Below are positions 31,279 through 43,488 of a stretch of 64,000 bases of DNA, in pieces. The position numbers and the translations under genes were made by a program. Origin of the DNA: Saururus chinensis (lineage: Eukaryota > Streptophyta > Magnoliopsida > Piperales > Saururaceae); assembly GCA_035235625.1 (NCBI GenBank), contig CP141140.1, positions 66,108,782 through 66,172,781 of the forward strand. The letters run 5' to 3'. The notes under the pieces were generated by a model. It did no database searches and had not been told where the DNA came from. It was given only the letters and a program-made list of their open reading frames with translations. Position 1 is the stretch's first letter. Each line of letters starts with the position of its first letter.

Positions 31279-32396
31279 ATAGCACGGTTAAGTGGAGTTT
31301 GGTCACACTAGACGCATCCGTTAAACTCGAGGGATCGAGTACATGAGTTTTGGCTTCAACATTCGTGTTAATAAGCGGTTTTAACACATTAATGCTGAGA
31401 AATTAGCAAGCGCTTATGCGAGGAGTATGAAGACTGCATTTGACGCATTTATATGTGCCCCATGTACGCGGTGGGATGTGCGCTAAGCGCATTGCAGGTT
31501 GTTAAATTTCTATGCAATAATGCAACACTCGTGATGTATTGGAAACACCGCACATACGCCTTCGTATGGTTGAGGCACATTTTTAACTTTTTTTTCTTTA
31601 AAATGTATATATTAAACATGTTAAAAAAATTTATAATGAGGGGTGTCTAAGCCCTTAACACACGAGTAGGGATGCTACTGAGTGGAGTTTTTCCCAACTT
31701 AAATTAATATTATTTAATAAATAATAAGCCTTAATTTAATGCGAATAACTATTCGGGTTAAATTTAAAAACCCAAACTAGCCCTATTAGGGTCAAGTTAG
31801 GTTAAATTTTATTAAAATATAAAAATTTTATATTTATAATTTTAGTTGAGTCAAATCAAGTTGGATTACCTAAAACCTAAACTCAAACTGAATACTTAAT
31901 CTAGTTGAATTTAAAAACATAAACCCGGCCTGTTAGAGTTAGGAAGGGTCAAGTTTTACCATATACCCAACCCAAGTGATTTCCTTAGACATGAGTATGT
32001 AGGGCGGGGTGGCTAGCCTCTTAAATCGCCACATGAGACACTTGGGCATGTATAAGGTATATAGAAAAGCTCACATATCATATGTACAAGGTAAATCAAG
32101 ATACAATTAAATGTAAATGGCCTACGGAGTGTGTGGAGTGTGTTCGAACTCATTAATCTTATTTTGCATAATACTTCATACTTGAATTTACATATAATTA
32201 TTAGCGAGAGCTGAGAAATGAGAATAGGTCATGGGGCTTAGCAGATGCCACACCACTACAACCAAAAGTTATACCAAAGATTTTAAAAAGAAAGATTACA
32301 AATGTTTCTATCACCACATTCTTGCAAAGGATTTCAGCCTGATTTTCTATCAAAGTGAAAAGTAGGATCATTTATTTATCTAAACTTATTCAAAAC
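31279..32396. other. Intergenic, repeat-like, no gene
   Basis: No coding region is supported. A GTAGGGATGCTACTGAG start near 31668 followed by AACCCAAAC/GGGTCAAG words up to about 31975 resembles a decayed hAT-type MITE, but the right end and target duplication could not be fixed. Confidence 0.4.
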
Positions 32397-32459
32397 TCTT
32401 CTTCTTCTTCTTCTTCTTCTTCTTCTTCTTCTTCTTCTTCTTCTTCTTCTTCTTCTTCG
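32397..32459. repeat. (CTT)n microsatellite, about 20 units
   Basis: An uninterrupted CTT/TTC triplet run. Confidence 0.95.
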
Positions 32460-34266
32460 TTTTGTTGAAAACTACCTATTCGAGAATCTGTCATGAAGCA
32501 ATTACACATGTTTGTGAAAAGGGTGGAAACATTGAATATCATCCATGGCTGATTTCGTTCCTCTTCTTATTTTTTTGTTTATAGAAGGTTAATTTTGTCA
32601 CTGGGCATTTTGTAATCTAAACAAGAGGCCTCATGTGCCCAGATCTTCCTCAGAAGGTTGGAGACAGAGAGCTTTGTTGTTACGACCCTTATCTCCATGG
32701 CCAATCTGCAGGACATGATCATACATGTTCCCAAATACATCATGATGGCTCAAATTCCTCGTCTTGTAAGGGAAGAGTGAGAGCGTGAACAAGGCTCCTC
32801 TGGAAATCAACTGATAAGGATTTGGTGCTCTTGGCTTCCGAAAAAATTATTTACTACCATGTGAGTACTTTCCAGGAATTACTTTTACTTTATTGGAGCC
32901 TAGAATAGACGTGTAAGGCTTAGGGCTGTGTTGAAAACCTCAACTTGAACTGATCCGAATGGAGCCGACTAGAGATTGACTTGAATTGGGTCAGGTCCAA
33001 GAAAAAAAAATCGGGTAAATCTCGGGTCAGGTATGGTCTAGCATATGAAAACTCAAAAAAGAACCTTTACCAAACCAAGTTCCTAATTAATTTATAAAAT
33101 CATATTTACTAGCTATATGAATTTTATAAGTTTTTATTGATAAAACCAACATGATTCAAGCCCATTAGTCATAAACGGAGGCCCATTGCACTCAATTACA
33201 GAACTAGGGCTAGACAAATTCAAGCCCATGAATGTAAATAATTCCTACGCATCATACAAGTTACATATATACTACCCTAGTAGATCGATGCACTCTTTTG
33301 CATATAAGTGTAATACTACCTTAAACCCTGAGGATTAGGGTTCTTCTCTTTGTTTCTTATGACACTATGACCTATAAAGGTTTTGTGTCAGCTACTGGTC
33401 ACACCCCTTCTATTTGAAGCCACTTAGCATCATTATAGGGCACCCTAACTCTTTCCTAGCTAGGTTATTCATTTCGGTGAGAATGAAATAATTCTACCAC
33501 TTGGGGTATGGTACACTGTCTTGGGTCATTTTGGTCATCTTACTGCATTTTCATTGATTTTAAGTCATTGACCTATCCCAAAGCTCCACTCTCAAATTGA
33601 CTCGACTCGCGCTTCCGTTCACACGAATGTGGATGCTCCACTCATAGGGGTAATTTAATCATTTTGTTTAAATCCTTTTTGACATCCAATGGGTCCAAAA
33701 TTAGGATCAAGGGTACTACTTGACGTCATGGACCCAAGGTAATTTTTCTGGCATTTAACAAGGTCGTGAACCCCTTGAACCGACCCTGATAGTTTACCCT
33801 AAACCCTAGGGGTAAAATAGGTACTTATCAACTTACTAGTATTTTTTCTCAGTATGTGTTTTAGTCTATATTTAGGGTACGCATTAAACTCTCACTGCGA
33901 TTTTTCGTAATTTTCAACTTCACTCCTAGGCCCCTAAACCAAAGCCCCTAAGTTGGGTAATTGAATATTACACAATGATTCAATTACAAGGGTAAAATAA
34001 TCATTTTACAGCCTCTAGGATTTTTCCCTAGTCTGAAACTTGGTCAAGTCACTTGACACGCTCTCCCAGCTATTTGGTATTTTTTTAAGATTTTTTATAT
34101 AATTTAGGACCCCTAAACCAGACCCGGTTCAATCCTCTTTATTTTGTTTCTCTTTTTTAAAAAAAACTGAATAAAACCGTCTAGTTCAGACGTTGTCTTC
34201 TCCGTAGAACTTCAAAATGTAGCCATGGTGGGGATCTACTTCTAGCAGAGCACCTCCTAGGCTTCC
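32460..34266. other. Transposon-derived DNA without coding sequence
   Basis: No gene is seen. A TTAGGGCTGTG start near 32920 looks like a hAT-type MITE end. The stretch about 33450-34150 resembles the host sequence around the 5.2-kb LTR (about 46620-47185 continuing at 52397-52600), sharing CCCCTTGAACCGACC, TACTAGTATTTTTT, AATATTACAC and GGGATTTTTCCCTA. So one old dispersed repeat occurs twice in the window. Confidence 0.5.
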
Positions 34267-36101
34267 TATTATGCCCCAACCTTTTAGATTAACTTAAAAG
34301 TTGGCATTTTGTAAAATTTGTAAGCGAAGAGGACCCGGATCGACCGTGTATAAACAAGAAACTCATAATAATATTAAAGTGCATAAGTACAAATTTCCAA
34401 AAGTTATAGCTATACATGCCATAAAATTATGTCAGCATAAATATACAATGCATACAAAAATCTAGTTAAACAAAATTAGGTGTATTAGCCCTTTTTCCAC
34501 TGACTGGCTGGCTATATCCTTAAACTGGTATCTACACTTGCAATATTTAGGGGTGGGTGAGTATAAAACTTTATACCCAGTAGGTAGCATTAAATTCTAC
34601 TAACATGCAGGGGCAAAATAAATCATATAACAAATTTATAACTTAGAATTTAAAATCAAAACAATTGCATAGCTTAGAACAAATACTTTTCATTCATAGA
34701 ATGTCGCCGATATTAAAATGACATACACCCGTGCTCATGGGGCAATGGGATCAGAAGAAGAGGTGTTTTCCCATGATACCCCAACTCCCGAGAGTGCTAA
34801 AAGCCTCATTAGGCAGTATTTAGGAGTAATAAAGTCCAATAGTTCTTAGGGTTGTGTGCAGAAGAACTACCCTTCAAATTCTAATTTTTTTAAAAATAAA
34901 TGGAATAATCAAATAATATTCAAATAATTGATACTAAAATCATCTCGTAAGGGTGAACCTTCGTCCAGACCCTAACGATATTTTAAACCATTTAGAAGTA
35001 AGCTTTACTAAAAAATGGAGCTTAGCCCAAACACGAAAATAGGATTTAGAACCACCTACCCCCGTTAAGCCTACGTTTAGCTTAAAAGTGATGGGCAGCA
35101 CCTCCCCTTGCGCGGAGATAATTTCCTCGTCTGGTTCTAGTGAGGCGGGCAGAACCTCCCCTAGAGCTGAGATAGTCTCCTCGTCCGGCTTAGGTGAGGT
35201 GGACAAAACCTCCCCAAGCATTGGGACAGTCTCCTATTCCGGCTCGGGTGAGGCGAGCAGAACCTCCCCTAGAGTTGGGACAATCTTCTCGTTTGGCTCG
35301 AGTGAGGTGGGCAGAGCCTCCCCTAGCGTTAGGATAGTCTTTATTTCAGGCCCAAGAGTGGCGGACAGGGCCTCCTCTTGCCTTGGGTAGTTTCCACCTT
35401 TTAGAGAAGCTATCTCAAAAAATAGACCATCTCACAACGTCGGGCACCCTCGAATTACGTAAGTTTGGTTTTTGAACGAGTAAAAATGGGCGAAGGATGG
35501 TGAAGGAACGCACGTTTAAAGTTTATAAATAGCGTAGCGCAAAGAAGAAGGGAAGAAAATGAGGTGGGGTGACCCCTCCTCCCCTCCTTATATAGAGCAC
35601 ATCCATGGTTTGGGTTGACAAAACAGGCTAGCCTGGGAAGGGCCTGCTATGACAGGTTTTGACCTGTCGCAATCGACAGGCTATGTCTTGCCGCATTGTT
35701 CCAGGTAAAACTGTCACAACGTGACAAGGGAGGTGACGCAATGGCGTCAGCCTGCTAACACCATTAAATTACTCCAAGCTCGGAATCGCGTGGTCTCAGT
35801 ACCGTTGGACTTGTATCAACAAGCCCTTCGAAACAAGACCACACAAGCTTATGTTTTCTCACAAAAATAATGTGGGTCCCACCCATGACATGCTTAATGG
35901 GGTCGTAGTCTACAATCTCGGTGTCCAAAATTTGCATTCTTAGGCGCGTTACAACCGACTCTTTGAGCCTTATAAATGATCTAAAAAGGTTTAAAATAAA
36001 ATTAGATATAGAACTACACCAATTTGATAAACAACTCTTGTTGGGTCAAAAACTCAAAATAAGTTCAAAAGTTTATTTTTCAAAATTTTCGGGGCATTAC
36101 A
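34267..36101. mobile_element. Solo LTR, about 1.8 kb
   Basis: The left end TATTATGCCCC and right end GGGGCATTACA are inverted, as in gypsy-type LTRs that read TGTAATGCCCC...GGGGCATTACA. Flanks are cttcc (34262-34266) and cttct (36102-36106), four of five matching. No internal domain or second LTR is attached. It contains a 54-bp minisatellite. Confidence 0.65.
35101..35395. repeat. 54-bp minisatellite, five to six units
   Basis: CCTCCCC-type unit starts fall at 35101, 35155, 35209, 35263, 35317 and 35371, an exact 54-bp period. Because 54 is a multiple of three, repeat-coded frames stay open on both strands (about 93 and 100 codons); these are not genes. Confidence 0.9.
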
Positions 36102-37009
36102 CTTCTGCCACTCTAAGGTCTTGTAACAACCCTAATATTCTAGTACGATCTTTATTCCTCGAGTAAAGCCAATATGAATATTGATAATAAATATTAATTC
36201 TGTAGAGCTTATTATTCAATAATTTCTTAAGTGTCGGTTAGAGGTCAAAGAGATGAGTATAACAAGCTGAAGAACATGAGAAACATAGATTGTGAGTGAA
36301 AGTTATGACCTCTAGAAGAGTGTTATGTGGGCAGAATCCATTTATAAAATGCTAGCAAACCTACTCATAAGTGTTCTAATTTTATATGGCTCGTTGATAC
36401 GAGCTCAACAGAACCAAGAGCACGTGAATCCGAGTCTAGGATAGAAAGATATGATCATTTGAAGTTAGAAGCATTAAAAAAATAATTTGTGGCGCACGCG
36501 ATGCCGCCAAGCAGCACGTGATGAACGTGCATGATGTGGCACGCATCACACGTAACGAATACACATGACTAAGGGTGGTAATGAGTCAAGTTGAACCTAG
36601 TTTTTAGGTTTTTTGACTCAAGCTCGATTTTTGAAAACTCGGCTCAAGCTCGATCGAACATCTAAATGCCTGGCTCAAGCTCAGTTCGACTAAGAAACTT
36701 GAAACTCAACTTCAGCTCGAGCTCGAAAACATACTATAGCAACTCGAACCTATGTTTGAATTGATCTCGAGTCCCATTTATAACCCAAACTATTTTTTTC
36801 TATAAAAAACCATATTAATTTAGAGAATCAAACCAACATTACAAAAATAAAAAAATTATAACAAACATAATTCTATTCTATTAAAGTTGTAAATATTACT
36901 TCAAAATCTATAGTTAAAATAAGAGTCAATAAATTACCATACAAAAAATTTTCACTAGTCACCAAAAATTAAACTAATGTTATTTAAATCTCTCACATAA
37001 TAGATATAA

Positions 37010-38110
37010 TTATATAAATAATATTAAAAAAATAATTACCTAAATAATATAGAGAGAAAAATATTTAGCAATATGGTGTTCCTTTTCGCCAGCACCTGTG
37101 TGGTTATTTTTTTTACAAAAATTTATAATTTCGTTCTTTTAAATAACAAAATGAATATAATGCACTAATTTTGTCATTTTAAAGGACAAGATCAATATAA
37201 TGTACTAATTTCGTCATTTTAAAAGATGAAATCAGTGCAATATACTGATTTCGTCATTTAGAAAGATAAAATCAATAATGAAATGATTTTATCCTCTCTC
37301 CTCTCTTCATTCTCTCTCTCTCCTCTCTCTATTCACGCTCTCCTCTCTCTCTCTCTCTTTCGGCTATCTCTATTCTTCTCTCTCCTCCCTCTCTCTCCTC
37401 TTTCTCTCTCTTCACACACTCTCTCCTCTTTCTCTCCCTTCACACACTCTCTCCTTTCACTCTCTCCTCTCTATATCTCTATTCAATCTCTCTTCTCTCT
37501 CTTTTGGTTATCTCTCTTATTCTCTTTTCTCTTTCTCTCTCTTCTCTCTGTCTTCTCTTCTTTCTCTTTCTCTCTCCCTGTCTCTATCTCATGTCTGTGA
37601 CATGAGCCTTAGCTCTGAGAAGTGGGGAGAAAGTAGGAAATTTTAATTTTAATTTTTCTTATTTATATATTATATATTAAAATATTAAATTTAAAATAAA
37701 ATATATTTGTGAATGACAAAATTAATATTTTTTAAAATTTTCATGATTTCGTCTTTTAGAAGAGAGGAGAGAGGAGAAAAAGAGAATAAAAAGAAAGAGA
37801 AGAGAGAGAAAAGAGAGATAACCGAAAGGGAGAGGAGAGAGAGTGAGCGAATAGAGAGGGGAGAGAGAAAAGAGAAAAAAATTAGTTCATTATTGATTTC
37901 ATTATTTAAAAGGACGAAGTAAGTACCATGTAATGATTTAAGCGTACTCATTTTGTCATTCTAAAGGATGAAATTATAAAAAATAAAAATAAAAAAACCA
38001 CGCAGGTGTCAGCGCCTAGTTGGCGAAAAAGAACACTATATTGGTAAATATTTTTCTCTCTCTATTATTTTGATGGTTATTTTTTTAATATTATTTATAT
38101 AAAATTTATC
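37010..38110. mobile_element. Foldback element, second member of the palindromic-arm family
   Basis: The ends are inverted: TATGGTGTTCCTTTTCGCC at the left and, reversed, TATAGTGTTCTTTTTCGCC at the right, extended outward by AGAGAGAAAAATATTTA on both sides. Arms carry the palindromic motif (about 37127, 37168, 37207, 37246; right arm about 37744, 37894, 37948) followed by CT-rich (37278-37590) and GA-rich (37756-37880) tracts that are inverses of each other. The centre is short, so nearly all of the element can fold. No gene fragment was recognised. Confidence 0.75.
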
Positions 38111-38794
38111 ATATAATAAGCTACAAAAAACTCACCTAGTCACCAAAGTTATGACAACTTTTATTTACATATTTCATATATAAATATTCTAGTAACTACA
38201 AAAAAGTTCATGATGAGAGAACCATTTGAACCTCAACAATAATATATTTCAGGGTGTGTGGATTGCCTATAAAAAGAAAATTCAATATAATTGGAATTCA
38301 ACACTAAAATTTAGACTTAGTTCACTAGATATATTTGTAGGCAAAATTTAGATATAGTTCACTAAATCTATAATTCTAAACTAATATGATTGGTTGAATT
38401 AAGAATGTTTATTTGTAAGTAGAATTACATATTTATATTTGTTAGGATTAAAATAACTAAAGGTAGTATTTAAAATTTAAATAATATTATATAGATAAAT
38501 AAGGGTAGAATAGGAATAAAAAAATCTATCATACCTACATTCTCAATTTTATTAGTAGTAGGATTTATTTATTTTTTAAATATAATAGTATAATATAGGC
38601 ATTATATATTATATATCATATTATATAGTATATCATATACCATATATTATTGTATATATATTTTATAAAATAATATAAAATATTATGGGTACATGAAAGA
38701 TGAAAGTTAAGAAATTTATATAATATGCGTATGATATGTAAAAAGTGATATATAACAAATTGAATCGAGTTCGAGTCAAGCTTCGAGTCGATTT

Positions 38795-40927
38795 TGTAAC
38801 ACCTCGACCCGGAAAACCCAACCCGGACCAGGGGTTAGTTCGGAAGATAGAATTGGAGTGTATTAAATAAGCGGAAAAATTAAAATCCGACTAACTAGGA
38901 GCTGCAAACTTTGATTTGGAGAGTCATAACATTCATTCACGCACTGCGGAGCTTTAACGTTCCTTTGTGCATAGATAAGAACAAACCTAATTTTATAACT
39001 AATTTGGATCGGGCCAACGTTATTTTATCGTTGGTTGCCTACATACGTATTGAATACCATCTATGATGTTATTCCAATACGATCGGATCCAAACGCAGTT
39101 CTGCCTAATGGCTAATACATGCATCAAACATCACAAAATCTTATACGTTAAAATACGTATATCTTTATATCCGAATAATTATTCGAAATCAGACAGAAAT
39201 CTTATAAATCATCGGAGTTAAACAGAAGTCGATAAATCAGTAAAATACACATCTCACATAGGTGAGCAGAACACTAACAAAAACACACGTTTCACTCTAT
39301 CATAGAGCAGCGCAGAACACACTGCAGAACATGTTGGATTATATCAGATCATATCGGATTTCATCCGACCATACCGATCATATCATACTGGAGTATGTCA
39401 AATCACAATAGAGCATTTCAGAGTAATTCGGATCACAATGAAATAAATCAACGTAGATGACAGAAACATATCAGCAGATATCAGATCAGCAAATTATATA
39501 TCTTAATTAGTATATTACTAATTAAGATGTGCATTCATATAAACCATATTAAAGTAAAAGTTCAAAAAAGCGTACTCCCCTGCAATTCCAGAAGTGGCGA
39601 CGTTCAAAGTTGCTCGTTTCTTTAAGGTGTCTTCCCTTTCAAATTCATAGACAACACACAAAACCTCCCCTTACTCGAAGATACTTTACCTTTTTTGCAC
39701 CCGTAGGCAGTGGACAGAACCCCCCTTATCCGGAGACATTTTACCTTTTCTGCGCTCGTAGGCGGCGGACAAAACCTCCCCTTCCCCAGGGACATTTCCC
39801 CTAAATAGGATTGCTAACTCGAGGAATGGACGCTTCCACTGCATAGATCACCCTCGAATTAGCTATGAATGCCTCTTGAGCGACTTGAATCGGACTTAAA
39901 ATAAGTGAGAAATGAAGAACATAAGTTTTTGAACGTGGGAGAGAAATGAGAAAACATGGGAGAGAAATGAGAAAATGTGGGAGAGTCTCCCCTTACCCGA
40001 AGATACTTTACCTTTACCGCGCCCGTAGGCGGCGGATAGAACCTCCCCTTGCCCTGGTATGTTTCCCTTATATAGCATTGCTAACTCGAAGAATGAATGC
40101 TTCCATTGTGTAGAACGCCCTCAAATTAGTTAAGAATGCTTTTTGAATAGAAGAAAACGGACATAGAATGACTCCCGAAACATCGGAAGAATGAACCAAA
40201 ATTACTATTTATAAGGAAATGGCGTGCGAGCGAACAAGGAAATATAGCATATGCACGCACACACTCGCGCCACATGGCGCATTCTTATTGGACCGCCTCA
40301 TTAAGTCGGCGCGTATCACGTGCGCGTGATGCATGCGCCATTGCAACACGCGCAGCGAGCACGGCCGTGCCGTGCATCTAACACACGACGCACGCGTTCA
40401 GCGTGCGTCCCATGCACGTCGCGCGATTGCGCGGGACCCACGTAGCGCGAATGGCCGCAATTGCGTGCCGTCGCGTGGCTCGCGGCTCTCCGGCTCGGCT
40501 CTAGCGCAGTGTGGCTCTAGCTCGGTTGGATGATGTCAGCTATTTTGTCATTTCTTGAATATTTTATTATTATTTCATCCAAATACAATTCTAACTTCAA
40601 AACGCAATAACTTTTTATCCCGAAGTCAGAATTGCATGATCTTGGTATTGATGGACTCGTATCGACGAGCCCTTCAAAACTAAACCCCACATAGGTAGGT
40701 TATCTCGCACTATTAAAGTGGGTCCTACCCATGTGGCATGCTTCTCGAGGTCGTAACTTTCATTCCCGACCTCTGTTTTGAGTGTTCTTTGATTCATTGT
40801 GCTCATTACTTCAAGTTCTAATCAAATACGAGATTTTCATCTCTTAAAACCCTTTAAAAGTTAACTAAAATTATATAACTACCCCTAACCCTCTTGGTTA
40901 AGTGTAATCGAAACACGGGGTGTCATA
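38795..40927. mobile_element. Solo LTR, about 2.1 kb, with perfect 5-bp target duplication
   Basis: It starts TGTAACACCTCGACC and ends CGGGGTGTCATA (degenerate inverse). gattt flanks it exactly (38790-38794 and 40928-40932), and the host reads on as CGAGTC|GATTT|CGAGTC. No internal domain. It contains a 55-bp minisatellite and a GC-rich, CGCG-rich tract (about 40240-40540). Confidence 0.8.
39664..40065. repeat. 55-56-bp minisatellite units
   Basis: CCTCCCCTTAC/CCCCCTTATCC-type starts at about 39664, 39720 and 39775, with a further unit at about 39988. They share TTTACCTTTTCTGC and GTAGGCGGCGGACA, and resemble the 54-bp units at 35101-35395. Confidence 0.7.
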
Positions 40928-42331
40928 GATTTCGAGTCGAACCAATCAGGTTTCGAATTAAGTTGATTCGAGCTGGTGCCTATTTGAGATCGGCTCATTT
41001 TCTTTTGAGTTTGAACCGAGCTCAAGTCTAGCTCACTTTGAGCCGAGCCAAATTTGAGTCGAACTGAGCCGAGCCTATTCAGCTCGATGAGCTAGCACGG
41101 CTTGTTAGTAGCCTTACACGCGACAAACGTATGTTAGTAATGCACATGACGTATGCGCATTTGTCATGCGGGCCACCAAAATTGGCGGCGGCGTCAATTT
41201 TGGCGGCACGACACCAACTGCGAACAGTTTAAATACTGTCCGAGGGTGAAGTTTTTTACACACCCTCATTTCTCTCTCATTTTCTTACTTTTATTGTTTT
41301 TGAGCCATTTTAGACCCATTTTAATCCGTTAAAAAACCCTTCCTTACAAAAATCCAAGTTGTTCTACACACTGGAAGAGTTATTTTCTTGATTTGACCTA
41401 TCTGAATCCGAGAAAACCTTATCTCACTCCTCATCTTACTTTTACTGTTTCTAGACTATTTAAACCCATGTGAATCAATTCAAAAGTCGTTCCTTACTAA
41501 ATCGATGGTGTTCTACACACTAGAAAGGCTACTTTCTTGAGTTGACTACTCAAAAGCTGAGAAACTTTGATAAGGGACTCTCACTACCATAACTTAAGCC
41601 TGCTAGAGGTAGGTGGTTTTAATTTATAGATGTATGTTGTTATTTTGATTTATAGAAGTTTTGTTAAAGATGTTTTTTAAAATTATTTTTACAAGAAACT
41701 CTGTCTTTGAAGACATACTTTCTTTTGAAGAGGTTTTCTGTGTTTTGGGTACCCGTACCCTTTCGATAGTTCATTGTTCTCCGAAACTAGGAATTATCAT
41801 GATTAAGATTATGGATATTGCCACACTTGGCTCTAGCGCACATAGGAATTGGGATATCATGGGGAAATCATTTTCCTTCTATCTCCCGTTGCCCCATGAG
41901 AGTGGGCGTAAGTCATTTGTATAGTGACATTTTGTGATTATTTATTTTTGAAAATTTTTATTTTCTAAATAATTTTTAAAAGTATAACACAACTAATATG
42001 TTCATGAAACATATTTGTAGAACTTAATTCAACCTATTGAGTATGAATTTACTCACCCACCCTCAAATTCTGCAGGTGTAACTACAAAACTTGAAGTAGA
42101 TGAAGAACTTTTGTCATTGAAAGTATCTATTTAATTTTTTAAAATTTGTGTAATATTTATAATGACGGATTTATAAAGGCATGTTATGTCATCTTTTGGA
42201 ACTCTTGTATAATACAAAGTATGTTAAAATTACTCTTTTCTACTCAGTGATTCTTGGCACTTAGAAATACATTTTGAAATGTTTTCAGAAATTATTTTCT
42301 TTTATTACAAATTTTGATGGATTGTTACAGT

Positions 42332-42344
42332 TGGTATCAGAGCC
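42332..42344 (+). other. tRNA-iMet primer binding site
   Basis: TGGTATCAGAGCC is the standard plant retrotransposon primer site complementary to the 3' end of initiator-Met tRNA. It lies two bases after the LTR end. Confidence 0.9.
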
Positions 42345-43488
42345 AAGGTTCTACTGTCTACCAAAGGTAATTAAATTAGTTAATACAAATATTAGTGTTT
42401 TACCATATGTTTTTTATGTTACTTAAATTATTATTTTAAAATTAAAATAGATCTTGCCACTCAAGCCTAAGATAATACATCTATCGGTCTCTTTATACCA
42501 TTCTACAGCTCGTAAGTTGCCACTTCCGAAGAAAGGAAGTTGTACCAATAACAAAGAATATGAGGGTAAGATACCGATCAAAATTTTGGACTTCGATGAT
42601 TCTGAAGTCTCATATGTCCCTGATTCACCTTTAAGCAGTGACGTTGAAGAAATAATTGTTATTTCAGACTCACCCATCAAAGAGGAAGAGTCTTAGGAAG
42701 ACCCCAACATAGAGGAAGAGGAAGTCTCAGGAAGACCCCTCCATGGAAGAAGAGAAGAGAGTCCAGAAGAGGATGATATAGAGTCTGAGAGAAAAATGGA
42801 CTTTGATCCAAACAAGTTACCTTCGCCTGGGTAGAATGGGTGGAAGAAGCTTATGAGGCCCAAAATCACCTCAAAGGGAAGGAACCTATAAGGCATAGAA
42901 ATAATATGCTAGAATAGTGCATCTTTTGTGGGTTTAAGATTCACTTTTTCTTTAAATGCCCAAATAGAAAGACTTTTTCTCTCTAAGGAGTCTCAACTGC
43001 TTGGGGAAAAAGTTCTTATATGCCTCGGGTAAATAGTTTTTTACATGAACAATAATTTTTAACTGTATTTTTAGTTGTTCTAATAAAGAAGCAGTTTTTT
43101 GTGGTTTTTTATACAGTTATGTACCAGAATTTAGTTATTTCTTCCTCATATAAATACTTTTGACAATCCTTGACCCAAATTCTTCAAAAGCTTTTGCTTT
43201 GGGTTAAAAATGAAGGCTTAGGTTGCGTCAAAGTCTAGAGAAAGAGGGAAGACAATCGAGTTTATGAGGACCTGTGTTTGGTGAAGGAAAAATATCAGAT
43301 TGCTAACCTCATTACCATGATTTTGTTTTGGAGTGAATGTATGGAATGAATTATGAAAGTATGTAAAAATGATTCTAAGATTCTTGCCATGAATATGACT
43401 GAGATCACGTACTTTCCTACTTTTTTATTGATCATGTGATAGATAAACAATAATTAATCATATAGGGTAGGGTGTGTGTGGAAGGTTT
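42345..43488 (+). pseudogene. Decayed internal region of the LTR retrotransposon
   Basis: This follows the primer site. An 80-codon frame (42454-42696) ends in an acidic SDVEEIIVISDSPIKEEES tract and continues after stops as further acidic sequence. No gag zinc knuckle, protease or reverse transcriptase is recognisable, so the element is truncated or non-autonomous. Confidence 0.5.

Larger units (their letters stand above)
36570..41116. mobile_element. hAT-type element nested in the LTR, itself carrying two insertions
   Basis: The left end TAAGGGTGGTAATGAGTC and the right end (reverse complement TAAGGCTACTAACAAGCC) are inverted. Flanks cacatgac (36562-36569) and cacgcgac (41117-41124) match at six of eight positions; both differences are CpG-type transitions. 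Sub-terminal regions iterate GCTCGAGCTCG and CTCAAGCTC words. Without the foldback and the solo LTR inside, it is about 1.3 kb, close to the 1221-bp copy at 20200. Confidence 0.75.
36122..42329 (+). mobile_element. 5' LTR of an LTR retrotransposon, interrupted by nested insertions
   Basis: It starts TGTAACAACCC and ends GATTGTTACA; TGTAACA/TGTTACA are perfect inverted termini. A tRNA primer site follows two bases after the end, proving this is a 5' LTR on the plus strand. Removing the hAT insert leaves about 1.65 kb (36122-36569 plus 41125-42329, sharing one duplication copy). A probable TATA (GTTTAAATACT) lies near 41228. I did not find the matching 3' LTR. Confidence 0.8.

Noticed and set aside
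34940-35390. 93- and 100-codon repetitive frames on opposite strands
   Set aside because: Open only because the minisatellite period (54 bp) is a multiple of three.
37283-37951. Leucine/serine/phenylalanine-rich and lysine/glutamate-rich frames
   Set aside because: Translation of the CT-rich and GA-rich tracts of the foldback element.
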